Origin: Nevskia sp.
GTDB taxonomy: Bacteria > Pseudomonadota > Gammaproteobacteria > Nevskiales > Nevskiaceae
DNA length: 64,000 bases
Direction: 5' to 3'
Assembly (NCBI GenBank): GCA_021732745.1
Contig: JAKFUK010000004.1
Location: forward strand, 124,001-188,000
Part shown: one piece after another, positions 9,691 through 19,455 of the stretch
Layout of the letters: each line of letters begins with the position of its first letter
Position numbering within the stretch: position 1 is the stretch's first letter
The notes under the pieces: model-generated
Told to the model about the DNA's origin: nothing
The model's database searches: none
What the model saw: the letters and a program-made list of their open reading frames with translations, nothing else
Made by a program: the position numbers and the translations under genes

Positions 9691-12600
9691 TCAGTCCTTA
9701 TCACGAAACTCTTCTCCCGCAATTGCAGCCCTTAACGCTGGCGCGGCAAAACTATCGTATGCCGCGTGACCAACAAGGCCTCCTGCAATGTACCCACCGA
9801 CACCCCCGATAATTGCACCTGGAAAATTCCCCACAAGGAACCCAATTTTGACTCCAGTCCATCCCCCAGCTGTCGCCGAACCCCGCGTAATCGCAGCATC
9901 TGCAACATAATTAGCAACCGCAGCTGTGCCGACAGCAACTAACTGCTGATCATTTTTAGCGCGGCCTAGCCTATCTGACTCCTCCAAAACGGCCATAGCA
10001 GGTCCGGCAATATTTAGCGCTGATTTCGAAATTGCATTACCTTTAGCAAAATCCTTTATCGGCGAAATGCTCTTCCATCCTCTTCTCTGCGATTTGATAC
10101 TATCAACTGCAGCATCGCTTGTACTTGCGGACATAATTTCAGTAATCAATCCACCATACTTTTGTCTATTTGAGAGCAGTTTCTTGGCTCCTGCTGCACG
10201 ACCAGAAGCATCAATGGCCCCGTCAGCAGCAATAAGACCATATTGGAAATTCTGTGCAGTCTCCGACAGATATTTCGAAGCGAATTTTGCACCGGCAGAA
10301 TGCTTTCCATTGAACATATCGGAAGGAGAGAATTGCCCAATACTCGTAGTGGCAGGGAGAGCGCGTCCGCTCGTATTTGACGCGGTACAGAGATCCGTGG
10401 GCGGGATCTCGATGTTCCTAATAGAGGTACTTATAGAGTCAGCCGGAAGCGCGCTTAGCCCTTTTTTATCGATATACTGAAAGGGAGAGTTTCTTGCGAA
10501 ACGGTAAACGTTCGATCCGTCGACGAATTCTTCGGGATCCGCACTTATCCACCGATATAGCCATGGAGAGAAATACCGGCGACCGTAATATATGAGTCCA
10601 GTTTCTTCATCGCGCTCCTTGCCGTTGTACCGATACCGTCGAGCGGAAACCTCACCCAGCCCTTGTGCTGCGACCGCCGTGGTGCCGAAGGCGCGGAACT
10701 CCTCGAACGAGATCAGCTTTGCCGTCTCGTCCAGTTCGATGCAGCCTGACCCGAGGTGGTCATTGAGCTGGTACCGCCACCGCGGGGCCGGGCCGAGGAC
10801 CGCATTCCCGTCATCTCGCGTCAAAGTCTCCAGCATTGCGACGCGCTGCGCACCGTCCATCAGGTGCGAAGTGCTGCGCTCCACACGCACGGTGGCCGAA
10901 CCCGCGCGGCGGCGGCGATAGATTTCGTAGCGGCCGAGGTAGATGCGCTCTTCCACCCGCTGGCCGTGGCGGTGCACCTTGCGTACCCGCTGGCCCTGGG
11001 CGTCGTAGCTCATCCATACCCGCGCACCGGCTGCGCGGTCCACGGAGGCGAGGCGGCCTTCGGCATCCCAGCGCATCTCGGTCAGGTGGGGCATGGCCTG
11101 CAGGTTGCCACCTGAGTCGTAGGTGTAGTTCACCGGCGGCGAGCCCGAGGCCACGCTGCGGGTGAGGCGGTTGCTGCCTGCCTCGTGACGGTGAGCGCGG
11201 GTCCAGACGGCAGGGCTTGTGCCATTTCGCTCGTGGCGCAGCGCGGTGAGGTTGCCCTCGCGGTCGTAGCTGAAGTTTTCGGTGTAACGGGCCAGTGCCT
11301 GCAGGTCTGCCCGGTGCGGCAGGCGACTGCCGATGGGGTCGCTGGCATCCGGCGGCAGCGTGGGCAGTTCACGCCCTTCAGCTCGGACGAGTTGATACAG
11401 GGCGTCGTATTCGAAGCGTTTTCCGCCCGGCTCGGCGTGGCCCTTGTAGAAGTGCGTGGGGTCGGATTCGTCGGTGATCTCGACGATGTTGCCGGCGACA
11501 TCGTGGAAGTAGCGATGGTGCTGCAGCGGCCGGCCTTCGCCGCCCTGTTTGCGCCAGCTCTTCAGCTCGTTCAGGCGGAAGCGCAGAGGGTCATATGCAT
11601 GGCGGGTTTGCACGCCGTTGCCCCAGGCGACCTTCACGCGCTGGCCGCGGGCGTTGTAATCGATGTTCAGCACGACGGCTTGCCAGCCACCTCGGCCACG
11701 TGGCCGCGCGCTGATGGCATCGAGCAGGCCGCCGTCACCGTACTGCGGGCGGATTTCGGTGCCGTCCGGATGGCGTTCGAGCACCACACGTGCCAAGGCG
11801 TCATGCATCTGGACGCTGCGGTAGGTCTCGCTTTCCAGGGCGTTCAGCACCTGGTCGAGAGCACTGTCGGCGTCGAGCTCCTCGCTGGCCAGCGGTTGCC
11901 AGTCCTGCTGCCATCGGTACGCGCGCCTGAGCCGGCGCGCGGTCTCCGTACGGTTGCCCTTGAAGTCGTAGCTGAAGGTCTGCGGGCCGGCGCCGTCGAA
12001 CTCGCGGTACACCTTGCCCATCAGGTTGCGCTTGCGCGCGGTGCCGCTGTTGCTGATTGATTCACCGTGGAAGACACGATGAACCAGCCGTTCGCCCTGC
12101 CGGCTCGGTGCTGGGCCATCGTCATCAACCGCGCCCGGTGACACGAGATTCGACAGGAATTCGAAGAAGCCGGCGGGCTCGTCCGGTACTTCGGTGCCCG
12201 GTGCGGGTTCGGGCGGCGGGTCGGTGGCATCGGGCGAGCTGCCTGCCGGGTCGAGCACGAAGAGGTGCGTCTGCCGGCGAAGGCGGTCGTAGAGATGGCG
12301 CATGCGATGGCCTCGCGCCGTCCATCTGCGCAGCACGGTGCCATCGCTCGCATGCAGCAGCATGGTGTCGCCGGCGGCCGCAGAGAAGTCATGCAGCGGG
12401 CGCTTCAGCAAGTCGAAACGTGTGGTGCTGAGATAGAGACCGTCGGCGTCCTGGATGGCCAGCACGTTGCCTGACGCGTCGAGACTCTGCCTTGCGACGC
12501 GGTGCGCGTTGCGGCCATCGTTCTCGCTCATTTCGCAGACGCGGCCCAAGGCGTCGAGCAGGCGCAGCTCGGGCGTGGCGGCGTAGCGTTCGGAGAGGGA

Positions 12601-15600
12601 GGCGCAGCGCTTCAGGCGCTTGGCATCGTCGAGGTCGACCTGCGGTGAAGCGCCTTGCGGCTTCCAGCCCGAAAGGATCACGAGGTCGCCTTCGTCCCAG
12701 TGCTCTTCGCTCCAAGTCTGATACACCACCAGCTGCCGGCTGCCGTCCGGCTGGTCGGTACGCACCAGGCGGTCCAACGCGTCATAGGTCATGCTGGGGC
12801 TCACGCCCCACTGGCGAACCGCGGCGTCGGGTTCGAAAGCGCTGCCGGTTGCGAAGTAGGGCTCGTACTTGCGGACGGGGTTGCCCTTGTCGTTGTAGAC
12901 CACCCGCCCGCTTCCCACCCACCGCTCCTGCGCGAATGCCTCGGAGGGGCGACCTTGGCCGTCTTGCACGATCACGCCCGACTCGTCGCGCACCGGTACC
13001 GGGCCCGGCTCGGCCCGCATCTTTCGCAGGATCTCGCGCCCGCTGCCGTCGGTGTAGGTAATGGTGTCGCGCCAGCGCGTGTCGGCCGCACGGTGCTGTT
13101 CTCGTTCGCGTGACCGGGCCAGCATCGGCTGGCCGGGGGTGCGAAGCTGGTAGCTGAACTCGGCCGTCGGAGAGTCTTCGCTGTCGCCTTCGGTGCCGCC
13201 TTCCTTGCCCAGCAACGCCATGGCCACCAGGCGGGCGTTGGCGTCGAACCGGAAGGCCGTGCGGTTGAGGTTGGCGTCGGTGATCAGGCGGGGGGCCAGT
13301 GCGCGGTAGTCCGTTTCGACAACGGTCGTGCTGGCGTATGGGGCGGTCACCCGGGCGAGGTGCAGCGCGTGCTCGTCGAACGCGAAGCTCGTGGTGTTGC
13401 CGAATGGGTCCTCTTGCTCCTTCACCAGAAAGAACCGGGTGCTGTCGTAGGTCACTGCCGGCGATGGCGCCCACCAGGCGTCGGAGGGTAGCGACGATGG
13501 GGGATCTTTTGGCTGCAACTCCCGGCTGTGGACGTAGCCGCCTTCCTCGGACAGGTCGATACCGCTCAGACGTTGTTTGTCCAGCGTTGCATCAAGCATG
13601 TCGGAGGTGAATGCCAGCCGAAGTTCCCGACGAAGCAGTGCCCTCACTGATGCGATCCCGAGTGGGGCAGGCTTCTCCGTACCCTCCGAGTCGGACCAGT
13701 ACTCGAAGTAGCGGGCTTCGATCAGTTGCAGCTGGTTGGCTGCCGAGTTCGATGGCGCTGAACCCGGGCTTGTACGGGTGGCGTCCGCAAGGGACTCGCG
13801 GAGTTCGTCAATGCTCCATAGGGCACCCGTCCACGCCAGCGGTGCCCATGCGGACTGGCGTTGCTCGGCGGTTGGGGTGCCCGTGCGGAATTGGGTCGGC
13901 AAATCGTCGAAGTGATGGAACTGTCGGTCGTCGAGCGTGACCCAGGTTCGGCCCTGCGCAGTGTTCGCGTGCTTCAGATGCCCATAGGCAACGGTGGCGC
14001 GCCGAACCACATAGCCCAGCGCATCGTGCTCCAACGCCAAGGTGTGCTGGATGCGCGGTTGCTGGGGTGCGTGCTCTGTGCCGGGCTTGATCAACAGGGA
14101 GGTGATGCCGCGCTCGATGACGCAGTCGAGTTGCTGATCCTCCAGCACTTGCACCGCCGCAGCTTGTCTGCCCTTGCGCGGCTGCAGCACCCTCAGGCCA
14201 TGGCTGAACTCGCGGATCACGAACGGCACGCCCTGTTCTTCGCTGCCATCCAGGCCGTAGACCTCTTCACGCAAGGGGCGGCCAGCCAGCGCGCGAACCG
14301 CGTCGACCTGGTCTTGCGCCGAAACGCCGTCGAGGGCCGGGGTGTCGATCAGACGCAAGGCGCCGAGATCAAGGCTGAGCTTCCTGTCCGAGCCGTCATC
14401 GGTCCAGTAGTCCGCGGCCAGACGGAGAGCCAGGTCATCCTGAAGCCACGCTCCGGTATGGAACCAGCGCTTGGTCAATCGCGGTGGCTGCTCTTCCTGC
14501 ACCTTCTCCCTTCCGGGCGCTCCAGCCATTTCCGAGTTCCACTCTTCGACGAATGCAAAGCCCCGGAACTCGCGATCGCGACCGTCGTAGTGACCATGGT
14601 GGTACTGGTAACGCGTGCCGCGTTGCGTCGCAGCGTGATCGTCCGTGCGGGTGATGCGACTGACCACCTGCACCGGAAAGGGAACTCTCGTGTGCCACGG
14701 CTTGCCGGCCAGTTTGTCGCGCAGGTACTCGCGTGCCGAGGTGGTGTAGGTGATCGCCGTACGGCCGCCATGGCCGTTGTCGACCTCAACCAGCAGGTGT
14801 GGCTTGACGCCGCCGGTGAGGTCAAGAACCCTCAGGGTCTCGGGCTTGCCCCCGGACGATGGGCCGGACCACACCACACAGGACGTGCCGTTGCCCAGGA
14901 GATCCACGACCTCGATTGCAGCCGCAGCTGCCCACTGCGGCAGCAGCGTCAGCGATGGCTTGCGGACCCAGCGGTTGCCGGAAATGTTGGCGTAAACATC
15001 GATCCGGTCGGGCCGCAGATACAAAAGATCGGTGGTTCCCGAGCCATCGATGTCGGCAAGACGGATGCGTTTCGGATCGAACTGTGGTGCTTGGTCCAGC
15101 AGCGGGAAGTCGCCCATCACCACCGGAAGTCCGAACCTCCCGTAGCCCAGGCTGGGCCAGTACACCACGCTGCCGTTCCGAATTCTGACCAGGTCTGGCA
15201 AGCCGTCGCCCGACATGTCGGCAATGAAAAGCGTCTCGGTGCCGTCAGCGAAGACTGCGGGGGGCCCGCCGAACGGCTCGCGCGGAACTTCCAGCCGCCG
15301 GACGGCAGCTGAGTAGCCCTCGGAGCCCAGCGCGTGGAGCCAGACGATTTCATCTGCACGGGTGATGAGGATGTCGGGCAGTCCGTCGCCCGTCAGGTCG
15401 ACCCAGCGCGCTCGTGATTCGTTTCGAACGTTCAGGGGCACCTGCCGAAACGCGCGGAAGTCTGCCCAAGTGTCGCCGAGACCATCACGGGTCCAGAAAC
15501 CGGTGTCTCTGTCACCCGTGGCAACGAGGTCGAGGCGGCCATCGGCGTCAACGTCAGACAGCAAGTAGGTTCCGGCGCCTGACCTTGCAGCCTGTGGAAT

Positions 15601-17247
15601 GGTGGGCAGTCGAACCGGGGGCGCCAGTTCGACCTGAGCGACTTCGGGCTCGCCGCCACGCGTGGATACGGAACTGTCGCCAACGCTCAGATTGGCGCGG
15701 TAGTGCCAAGCTGCCGCTCCTTCCCACAGCAGCCCTGGCAGGCCTTCGCCATTCAGATCGATCCATCGGGCCCAATTGGACTCAGCGCCACGCGGAAGAG
15801 GGCCGGTGACTTTGCTGGCTGGATGCAAGACAGGATCGCGGGCGCGGCTGTAGGCGAAACGTACCGGCGGCAAGGCGCTGTCGGTTTCACGGTAGGTCTT
15901 CCCTTGGGAGTCCCGCCCGATCCCGAGGACATCGACACTTTCGAGGAAGCCCATGCCGCCATCATGGAGCGGGCTTTCGGGTCCGTAGTTGAAACGATGC
16001 TCGCGCACGCACTGGAACTGCGCCGGAGGCGATGACCCTTCCGCATCGGTTGCTTCGCCGGGCAAGCGGTGGAACACCAGCGCACGGTGACATCGGCGCA
16101 GCGTTCGGACCTCGAAGCCGCTACGGTACGCGGATAGCCCTTCACGGCGCAGCGTCCATGTCGACTGCTCGAGCGGCGAAGGATCGGCCTCGTCGTGCTC
16201 GCCATAATCGAACACAAGCTCGTAGCACCAATTTTCCGCACGGGGCTCGGCGATATTCCATGCCTGCGGTTCGAAGCGGTTGCCTCGATCAACGCTTTCG
16301 GGCTTGAGATTCGCGTACAGCACGCGCTTGAGGTAGCGCTGTGCCGTCGCGCCGTAGCGATCCTGCCGCCAGCGATGCAACTCGTGCACAGCATTCGGGT
16401 CGACGCCGGCTCCGTCCTCCGCCTTGTAGCGAAAGATGGCCGAGTTGCCGCGGTCATCGCGCACCTCCTGCAGAAGCCAGGTGAAGACTCGTTGCGGGTC
16501 AGCAGGGTCGGCAATGCGAGCGTCGGCATCGTGGCCGTACAGGTAAATGACGCTCTCCCGGCTCGTTACGCGCCAATGTCCTGGGTCAGCGCTTTTCCTT
16601 GAATCCGACCAATGCTCGATTCGAGCCGCGAACTGCTCGTTACGCGGGCGATATCGCTGAATGGACCAATGCCCGAATACGGTGACATGGAGCGACACGG
16701 ATCCGTCAAGGTTCTGCACTTCCCACGGAACCAGATCATCTTCACCAGTTAGCTGGAACGTATCGGGATACTCGCCCAATCCGTAGTTGGGAACACCCCG
16801 ATCGGTGCGCCGCGTGACTTGCGGGACCGATAACGACCAACCCAACCCGAAGGGTCCTTCACCGCCCCCGGAGCTGTAAGAGAGTGTCAGGCGAGTACCA
16901 AGATCCCCTCGGCCTTCTGGCAACAGCAAGGGCAATTCGATATTACAGGACCCATTCGCTGGATTTGCCTCGACCCGCTCACCCATGCCCCGGACGGAGC
17001 CGCCGCCAGTAGGTCGCGAAACCTTGGGCGTTACTGGCCCGAAAGTATTGTTCGCGGCCGCACCTGGTGCTGTCGCGTCTTTGGAATTCGAGTTCCCATT
17101 AACGGTGGCAGTGAAATCTGCAGGCTGAGTAACGTCCGCCGTCCGCGCCTGCCCCCTGTCGGCCTGTCCTAGCAGCATGTCATCGGAACCCGCAAGTCGA
17201 TTCTCGCGCAGACTCCACGACACGCGGAAGTAGCTGTCAGGGAACAC
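9691..17247 (-). CDS. TcB-TcC fusion (SpvB/RHS) toxin protein with variable C-terminal toxin domain
   Basis: Fused B and C components of a Tc toxin, 2,518 residues from a GTG at 17247 (no strong ribosome site; an ATG at 17178 is an alternative). Order: SpvB-like domain starting near residue 65 (GMGERVEANPANG, FGLGWSLSVPQV); FG-GAP/VCBS-type beta-propeller repeats (WVDLTGDGLPDILITR, DIDGSGTTDLLYL); TcdB middle domains; YD/RHS repeats; then the RHS core near residues 2200-2265 (RYRYNGKERDEETGLIYYGR ... ISADPEEFVDG ... YIDKKGL). In TcC proteins the core is an aspartyl autoprotease that cuts after the DxxGL motif, freeing the toxin inside the RHS cocoon; here the cut would be near residue 2264. 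The last ~250 residues match no toxin I know and end in glycine-rich hydrophobic segments (GAIIGGVGGYIAGGLVG). The DNA for this part (9691-10450) is clearly A+T-richer than the rest, as expected of an exchanged toxin cassette. Confidence 0.93.
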   Translation of the reverse strand: MFPDSYFRVSWSLRENRLAGSDDMLLGQADRGQARTADVTQPADFTATVNGNSNSKDATAPGAAANNTFGPVTPKVSRPTGGGSVRGMGERVEANPANGSCNIELPLLLPEGRGDLGTRLTLSYSSGGGEGPFGLGWSLSVPQVTRRTDRGVPNYGLGEYPDTFQLTGEDDLVPWEVQNLDGSVSLHVTVFGHWSIQRYRPRNEQFAARIEHWSDSRKSADPGHWRVTSRESVIYLYGHDADARIADPADPQRVFTWLLQEVRDDRGNSAIFRYKAEDGAGVDPNAVHELHRWRQDRYGATAQRYLKRVLYANLKPESVDRGNRFEPQAWNIAEPRAENWCYELVFDYGEHDEADPSPLEQSTWTLRREGLSAYRSGFEVRTLRRCHRALVFHRLPGEATDAEGSSPPAQFQCVREHRFNYGPESPLHDGGMGFLESVDVLGIGRDSQGKTYRETDSALPPVRFAYSRARDPVLHPASKVTGPLPRGAESNWARWIDLNGEGLPGLLWEGAAAWHYRANLSVGDSSVSTRGGEPEVAQVELAPPVRLPTIPQAARSGAGTYLLSDVDADGRLDLVATGDRDTGFWTRDGLGDTWADFRAFRQVPLNVRNESRARWVDLTGDGLPDILITRADEIVWLHALGSEGYSAAVRRLEVPREPFGGPPAVFADGTETLFIADMSGDGLPDLVRIRNGSVVYWPSLGYGRFGLPVVMGDFPLLDQAPQFDPKRIRLADIDGSGTTDLLYLRPDRIDVYANISGNRWVRKPSLTLLPQWAAAAAIEVVDLLGNGTSCVVWSGPSSGGKPETLRVLDLTGGVKPHLLVEVDNGHGGRTAITYTTSAREYLRDKLAGKPWHTRVPFPVQVVSRITRTDDHAATQRGTRYQYHHGHYDGRDREFRGFAFVEEWNSEMAGAPGREKVQEEQPPRLTKRWFHTGAWLQDDLALRLAADYWTDDGSDRKLSLDLGALRLIDTPALDGVSAQDQVDAVRALAGRPLREEVYGLDGSEEQGVPFVIREFSHGLRVLQPRKGRQAAAVQVLEDQQLDCVIERGITSLLIKPGTEHAPQQPRIQHTLALEHDALGYVVRRATVAYGHLKHANTAQGRTWVTLDDRQFHHFDDLPTQFRTGTPTAEQRQSAWAPLAWTGALWSIDELRESLADATRTSPGSAPSNSAANQLQLIEARYFEYWSDSEGTEKPAPLGIASVRALLRRELRLAFTSDMLDATLDKQRLSGIDLSEEGGYVHSRELQPKDPPSSLPSDAWWAPSPAVTYDSTRFFLVKEQEDPFGNTTSFAFDEHALHLARVTAPYASTTVVETDYRALAPRLITDANLNRTAFRFDANARLVAMALLGKEGGTEGDSEDSPTAEFSYQLRTPGQPMLARSREREQHRAADTRWRDTITYTDGSGREILRKMRAEPGPVPVRDESGVIVQDGQGRPSEAFAQERWVGSGRVVYNDKGNPVRKYEPYFATGSAFEPDAAVRQWGVSPSMTYDALDRLVRTDQPDGSRQLVVYQTWSEEHWDEGDLVILSGWKPQGASPQVDLDDAKRLKRCASLSERYAATPELRLLDALGRVCEMSENDGRNAHRVARQSLDASGNVLAIQDADGLYLSTTRFDLLKRPLHDFSAAAGDTMLLHASDGTVLRRWTARGHRMRHLYDRLRRQTHLFVLDPAGSSPDATDPPPEPAPGTEVPDEPAGFFEFLSNLVSPGAVDDDGPAPSRQGERLVHRVFHGESISNSGTARKRNLMGKVYREFDGAGPQTFSYDFKGNRTETARRLRRAYRWQQDWQPLASEELDADSALDQVLNALESETYRSVQMHDALARVVLERHPDGTEIRPQYGDGGLLDAISARPRGRGGWQAVVLNIDYNARGQRVKVAWGNGVQTRHAYDPLRFRLNELKSWRKQGGEGRPLQHHRYFHDVAGNIVEITDESDPTHFYKGHAEPGGKRFEYDALYQLVRAEGRELPTLPPDASDPIGSRLPHRADLQALARYTENFSYDREGNLTALRHERNGTSPAVWTRAHRHEAGSNRLTRSVASGSPPVNYTYDSGGNLQAMPHLTEMRWDAEGRLASVDRAAGARVWMSYDAQGQRVRKVHRHGQRVEERIYLGRYEIYRRRRAGSATVRVERSTSHLMDGAQRVAMLETLTRDDGNAVLGPAPRWRYQLNDHLGSGCIELDETAKLISFEEFRAFGTTAVAAQGLGEVSARRYRYNGKERDEETGLIYYGRRYFSPWLYRWISADPEEFVDGSNVYRFARNSPFQYIDKKGLSALPADSISTSIRNIEIPPTDLCTASNTSGRALPATTSIGQFSPSDMFNGKHSAGAKFASKYLSETAQNFQYGLIAADGAIDASGRAAGAKKLLSNRQKYGGLITEIMSASTSDAAVDSIKSQRRGWKSISPIKDFAKGNAISKSALNIAGPAMAVLEESDRLGRAKNDQQLVAVGTAAVANYVADAAITRGSATAGGWTGVKIGFLVGNFPGAIIGGVGGYIAGGLVGHAAYDSFAAPALRAAIAGEEFRDKD

Positions 17248-17378
17248 CCGGATAGGCTAATCACCGGAGTCATCGCTGACAGGTCGCTTGCCAGCATCGA
17301 GCGAGCGTTTTGGGTCTCCGCACTTTGATCAAGACCATCTGCCGCTCCGCGAAGGCTATTTGGGTCCAGTTTTCAACG

Positions 17379-17561
17379 TTACGGCTCCCACCCGAAAATC
17401 TGATATGGCGAAAAAATACGACCGTCATCGATGATTTCGAGGTCCTGCGGGCCGAGGGCCATGCCACCTAAAGCTCCCCGAGCGCTTACCGCAAGGTAGC
17501 GTATGACTACGTCGAAAACCAGATGGATCGCAAAGAGCATGATCATCAAGGGCATCGTCAC
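17379..17561 (-). CDS. Possible small membrane protein or gene fragment
   Basis: A 60-codon frame with a hydrophobic N-terminus (MTMPLMIMLFAIHLVFDVVI) and a polar tail ending IFSPYQIFGWEP. It lies between the Tc operon and a decayed IS remnant, so it may be the stump of a gene cut by insertion. No family recognised, no convincing ribosome site; weak call. Confidence 0.25.
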   Translation of the reverse strand: MTMPLMIMLFAIHLVFDVVIRYLAVSARGALGGMALGPQDLEIIDDGRIFSPYQIFGWEP

Positions 17562-17589
17562 CTGATTGAAACGTGACGCAAATCACACT

Positions 17590-17995
17590 TCGCTATCGAA
17601 CCTGCTGTGGGCCTCCGGACGATGCTCGTGAACTAGGTCGGAAAGCAGTGTCCTTGAACGAAAGCCCGGCGTCCGGATGGTCGCGGCAGTGCAGCAGCCG
17701 GTCTCCAGATAAAGCCCGACAACCAGTTCGTTCTGCTCCTTCGCGTAACTCGCTTGGCGGATTTAGCCTGCAAGCAAGTCCGCGTGCTGCTCGTACTCAC
17801 AGTGCACGCTCTTGAGGGCGGTTTTAGTCGGGTAACCGAGTTGGCGAATGGTCAAGCCGCCGCACTTCTCCAACTTGACGTACAGCGGGCAGCGCAAAGC
17901 CGGTCCTTGTATGAATAAATGATCTGGCCGTTCAGGTTGCCCAAGTGATCATCCACATCCTCGCTGGTCAACTTTCGGTCGGCGGAAAGAGCTAT
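17590..17995 (-). pseudogene. Decayed IS3-family transposase orfA remnant
   Basis: On the minus strand, disconnected frames give KLTSEDVDDHLGNLNGQIIY (just below 17985), LTIRQLGYPTKTALKS (around 17855) and YAKEQNELVVGLYLETG (around 17730). The LTIRQLGYP element and the following Y..EQ...V..YLE spacing are typical of the helix-turn-helix repeats of IS3-group OrfA. Stops and frameshifts separate the pieces, so the gene is dead. The word GTCAACTTTCGGTCGGCGG recurs in the orfA fragment near 19166, suggesting both derive from related insertions. Confidence 0.55.
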
Positions 17996-18057
17996 GCGGC
18001 ATTTCTCGGGTACTGCGGCTTAGAACGTATGAATAGCAGAGGATTCTCTGCTGTTTC

Positions 18058-18145
18058 AATCTTAACGCTGTAGCTCAGCCTCGGTCTCGCTGGAGCGGCG
18101 TGGAGGCGGGACAGTCGGCTGCAGCGCGTTGTTTGGCCCCGGCGT
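18058..18145 (-). repeat. attC-like site at the end of the FRG cassette
   Basis: Reading the minus strand, AACAACGCGCTGCAGCC (near 18145) and GGCTGAGCTACAGCGTTAA (ending at 18062) form an imperfect inverted repeat with extra bases on one side, the layout of an integron attC recombination hairpin. The 3' arm ends in GCGTTAAGA, close to the consensus GTTRRRY core but not perfect. It contains the stop codon of the FRG gene, as in Xanthomonas-type cassettes. Confidence 0.45.
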
Positions 18146-18835
18146 GGGCGGGGCTACCGCATGCTGCCACTTCAGGCGAGCCGCCAAACCGTCGATATCT
18201 GGGAACATTGATGAGGCGTGTATCCCTAACCGGAACAGCTCGTAGAGGATGTTCTTCTTAGCCGTCTCAGGAACAATGTATCGCTCCACCCTCCATGTAT
18301 CTCTCAAAGCTTCGTCCAGCGGCTTCTCCACGTCGGCACATGCAATAAACAGTCCTTCTTGTGCACGAATCCTCGCGGTGACGATATTGGGATAGCATTT
18401 GACGGGGCCGCGAATGTCGAATGGTGACTTTGAAAGAACATCTTCGGACGCCTTCGTTTGAGAACGAAGTGCAAATAGCTCTCCGTCAACCATAGGGTCG
18501 CTGAGGGTCGCAAAATATAGCGCAACAAGTGGGTTGAAAGTGAAATCCAATAGTCGTGTCGGCAATCCGTGATGCTGTGCAAGTGCGAGCTGTTCCCACG
18601 GATTTTCAGGATAATTTTCGATATATCCAGGAGCTTCTCTACAAAAGATTTCGAAAAGGCTCGTCTCATACTTTTGGCGCGACTGCGAGGTGTGTGTGTT
18701 GCGACCGACAGAAGGAACGAGCTTGAACTGCGAATTTGAATGCCCGCGGAATACCCATCTTCCGCGAGACTCACTAAAGTAAGTTTGACGCGAAATATTC
18801 AGAAGGTCTGAAATGGAGCTTATAGTTGCTGTCAC
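18062..18835 (-). CDS. FRG-domain protein in an integron-like cassette
   Basis: 257 residues from GTG at 18835. The FRG domain (named after its FRG motif) is seen as WVFRGHSNSQFKLVPSVGR near residues 27-45 and LALAQHHGLPTRLLDFTFNP near 84-103, followed by LVALYFA. FRG proteins are of uncertain biochemistry and are often found in mobile or defence contexts. The C-terminal tail NNALQPTVPP is characteristic of cassette genes whose stop codon lies in the attC site. A GTTAGGC core word sits 16 bases upstream of the start and an attC-like inverted repeat overlaps the stop, so the gene looks like a single cassette. The DNA is A+T-richer than the neighbourhood, in keeping with transfer. Confidence 0.8.
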   Translation of the reverse strand: MTATISSISDLLNISRQTYFSESRGRWVFRGHSNSQFKLVPSVGRNTHTSQSRQKYETSLFEIFCREAPGYIENYPENPWEQLALAQHHGLPTRLLDFTFNPLVALYFATLSDPMVDGELFALRSQTKASEDVLSKSPFDIRGPVKCYPNIVTARIRAQEGLFIACADVEKPLDEALRDTWRVERYIVPETAKKNILYELFRLGIHASSMFPDIDGLAARLKWQHAVAPPTPGPNNALQPTVPPPRRSSETEAELQR

Positions 18836-18851
18836 AGTAATTTCTCTTTTG

Positions 18852-18858
18852 GCCTAAC
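18852..18858 (-). other. attC core word (GTTAGGC) upstream of the FRG gene
   Basis: A perfect GTTAGGC, the consensus 3' core at which integron cassettes join, lies 16 bases before the GTG of the FRG gene. It would mark the 5' boundary of that cassette. A seven-base match alone is weak; its value comes from its position relative to the attC-like repeat at the other end. Confidence 0.4.
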
Positions 18859-19101
18859 GAGGCTGTGAATATCGACCGGATTCAAGCATGATTTTCTCCA
18901 TTTCTAATTCTGGAGTAAAAGCTGAGTAGCTCAACGCCTAGATTTCACTATAGTGAAGGCTCGGCATCACAGCGATTTGGCTTTCGCATGGTGGGCAGTC
19001 AAGACGGTAGCGCAAACTATTCAGCTTTTAAAGCCTGATTCATCGTGGTTTTCTTTGCAACTTCTGAACGTTGTGAACCAGTTAAGCAACTTCGTCTGTC
19101 G
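18859..19101. other. Non-coding, A+T-rich stretch with a 14-base palindrome
   Basis: No gene is supported here. At 18944-18957 lies a perfect palindrome, TTCACTATAGTGAA, which could be an operator or recombination-site relic. Otherwise nothing recognised. Confidence 0.4.
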
Positions 19102-19437
19102 TCAACCTTTCTTCGACTTCGGTGCGTGAATCGTTGCGGGCCAAGGGTATGCGGATTGCCGAACAGTCAACTTTCGGTCGGCGGCAACACCCAGCAGGTC
19201 AAGCCGACACACTTCAGCCGAATCGCTGGCCGGCGCTGCTGTCTTGCAAGCGGTCGGGCCTGCGGCCTTCCTCGCGCTCTGCACCCAGCCATACAGCGTG
19301 TGCTTGGGAATCCCGATCCGCGTCGCCACGTCCACCACCGGGAAGCCAAGCTCGACGACCTGCTTCACCGCCTCGCTCTTGAACTCGTCCGTGTACTGCC
19401 GATTGCTGTTCATAAACACCTCGTTCGTTGCCATCAA
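19102..19437 (-). pseudogene. Truncated IS3-family transposase orfA
   Basis: The frame begins (best start ATG at 19413) with MNSNRQYTDEFKSEAVKQVV and continues ATRIGIPKHTLYGWV, the helix-turn-helix N-terminus of IS3-family OrfA. After about 60 residues the similarity ends and the frame runs into unrelated residues and a KLTVRQSAYPW segment that echoes the LTIRQLGYP repeat at 17855. No orfB follows, so this is a fragment. Confidence 0.7.
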
Positions 19438-19455
19438 TTATGGCAACTGAGATGT

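Noticed and set aside
13861..15312. 483-codon plus-strand frame inside the TcB-TcC gene
   Set aside because: Antisense shadow of a GC-rich coding region; no signal, motif or ribosome site, while the minus-strand frame carries clear SpvB/RHS domains.
19311..19320. ATCCCGATC-like word within the IS3 orfA fragment
   Set aside because: Coding sequence of the conserved GIPKHT region of OrfA, not upstream of a gene.
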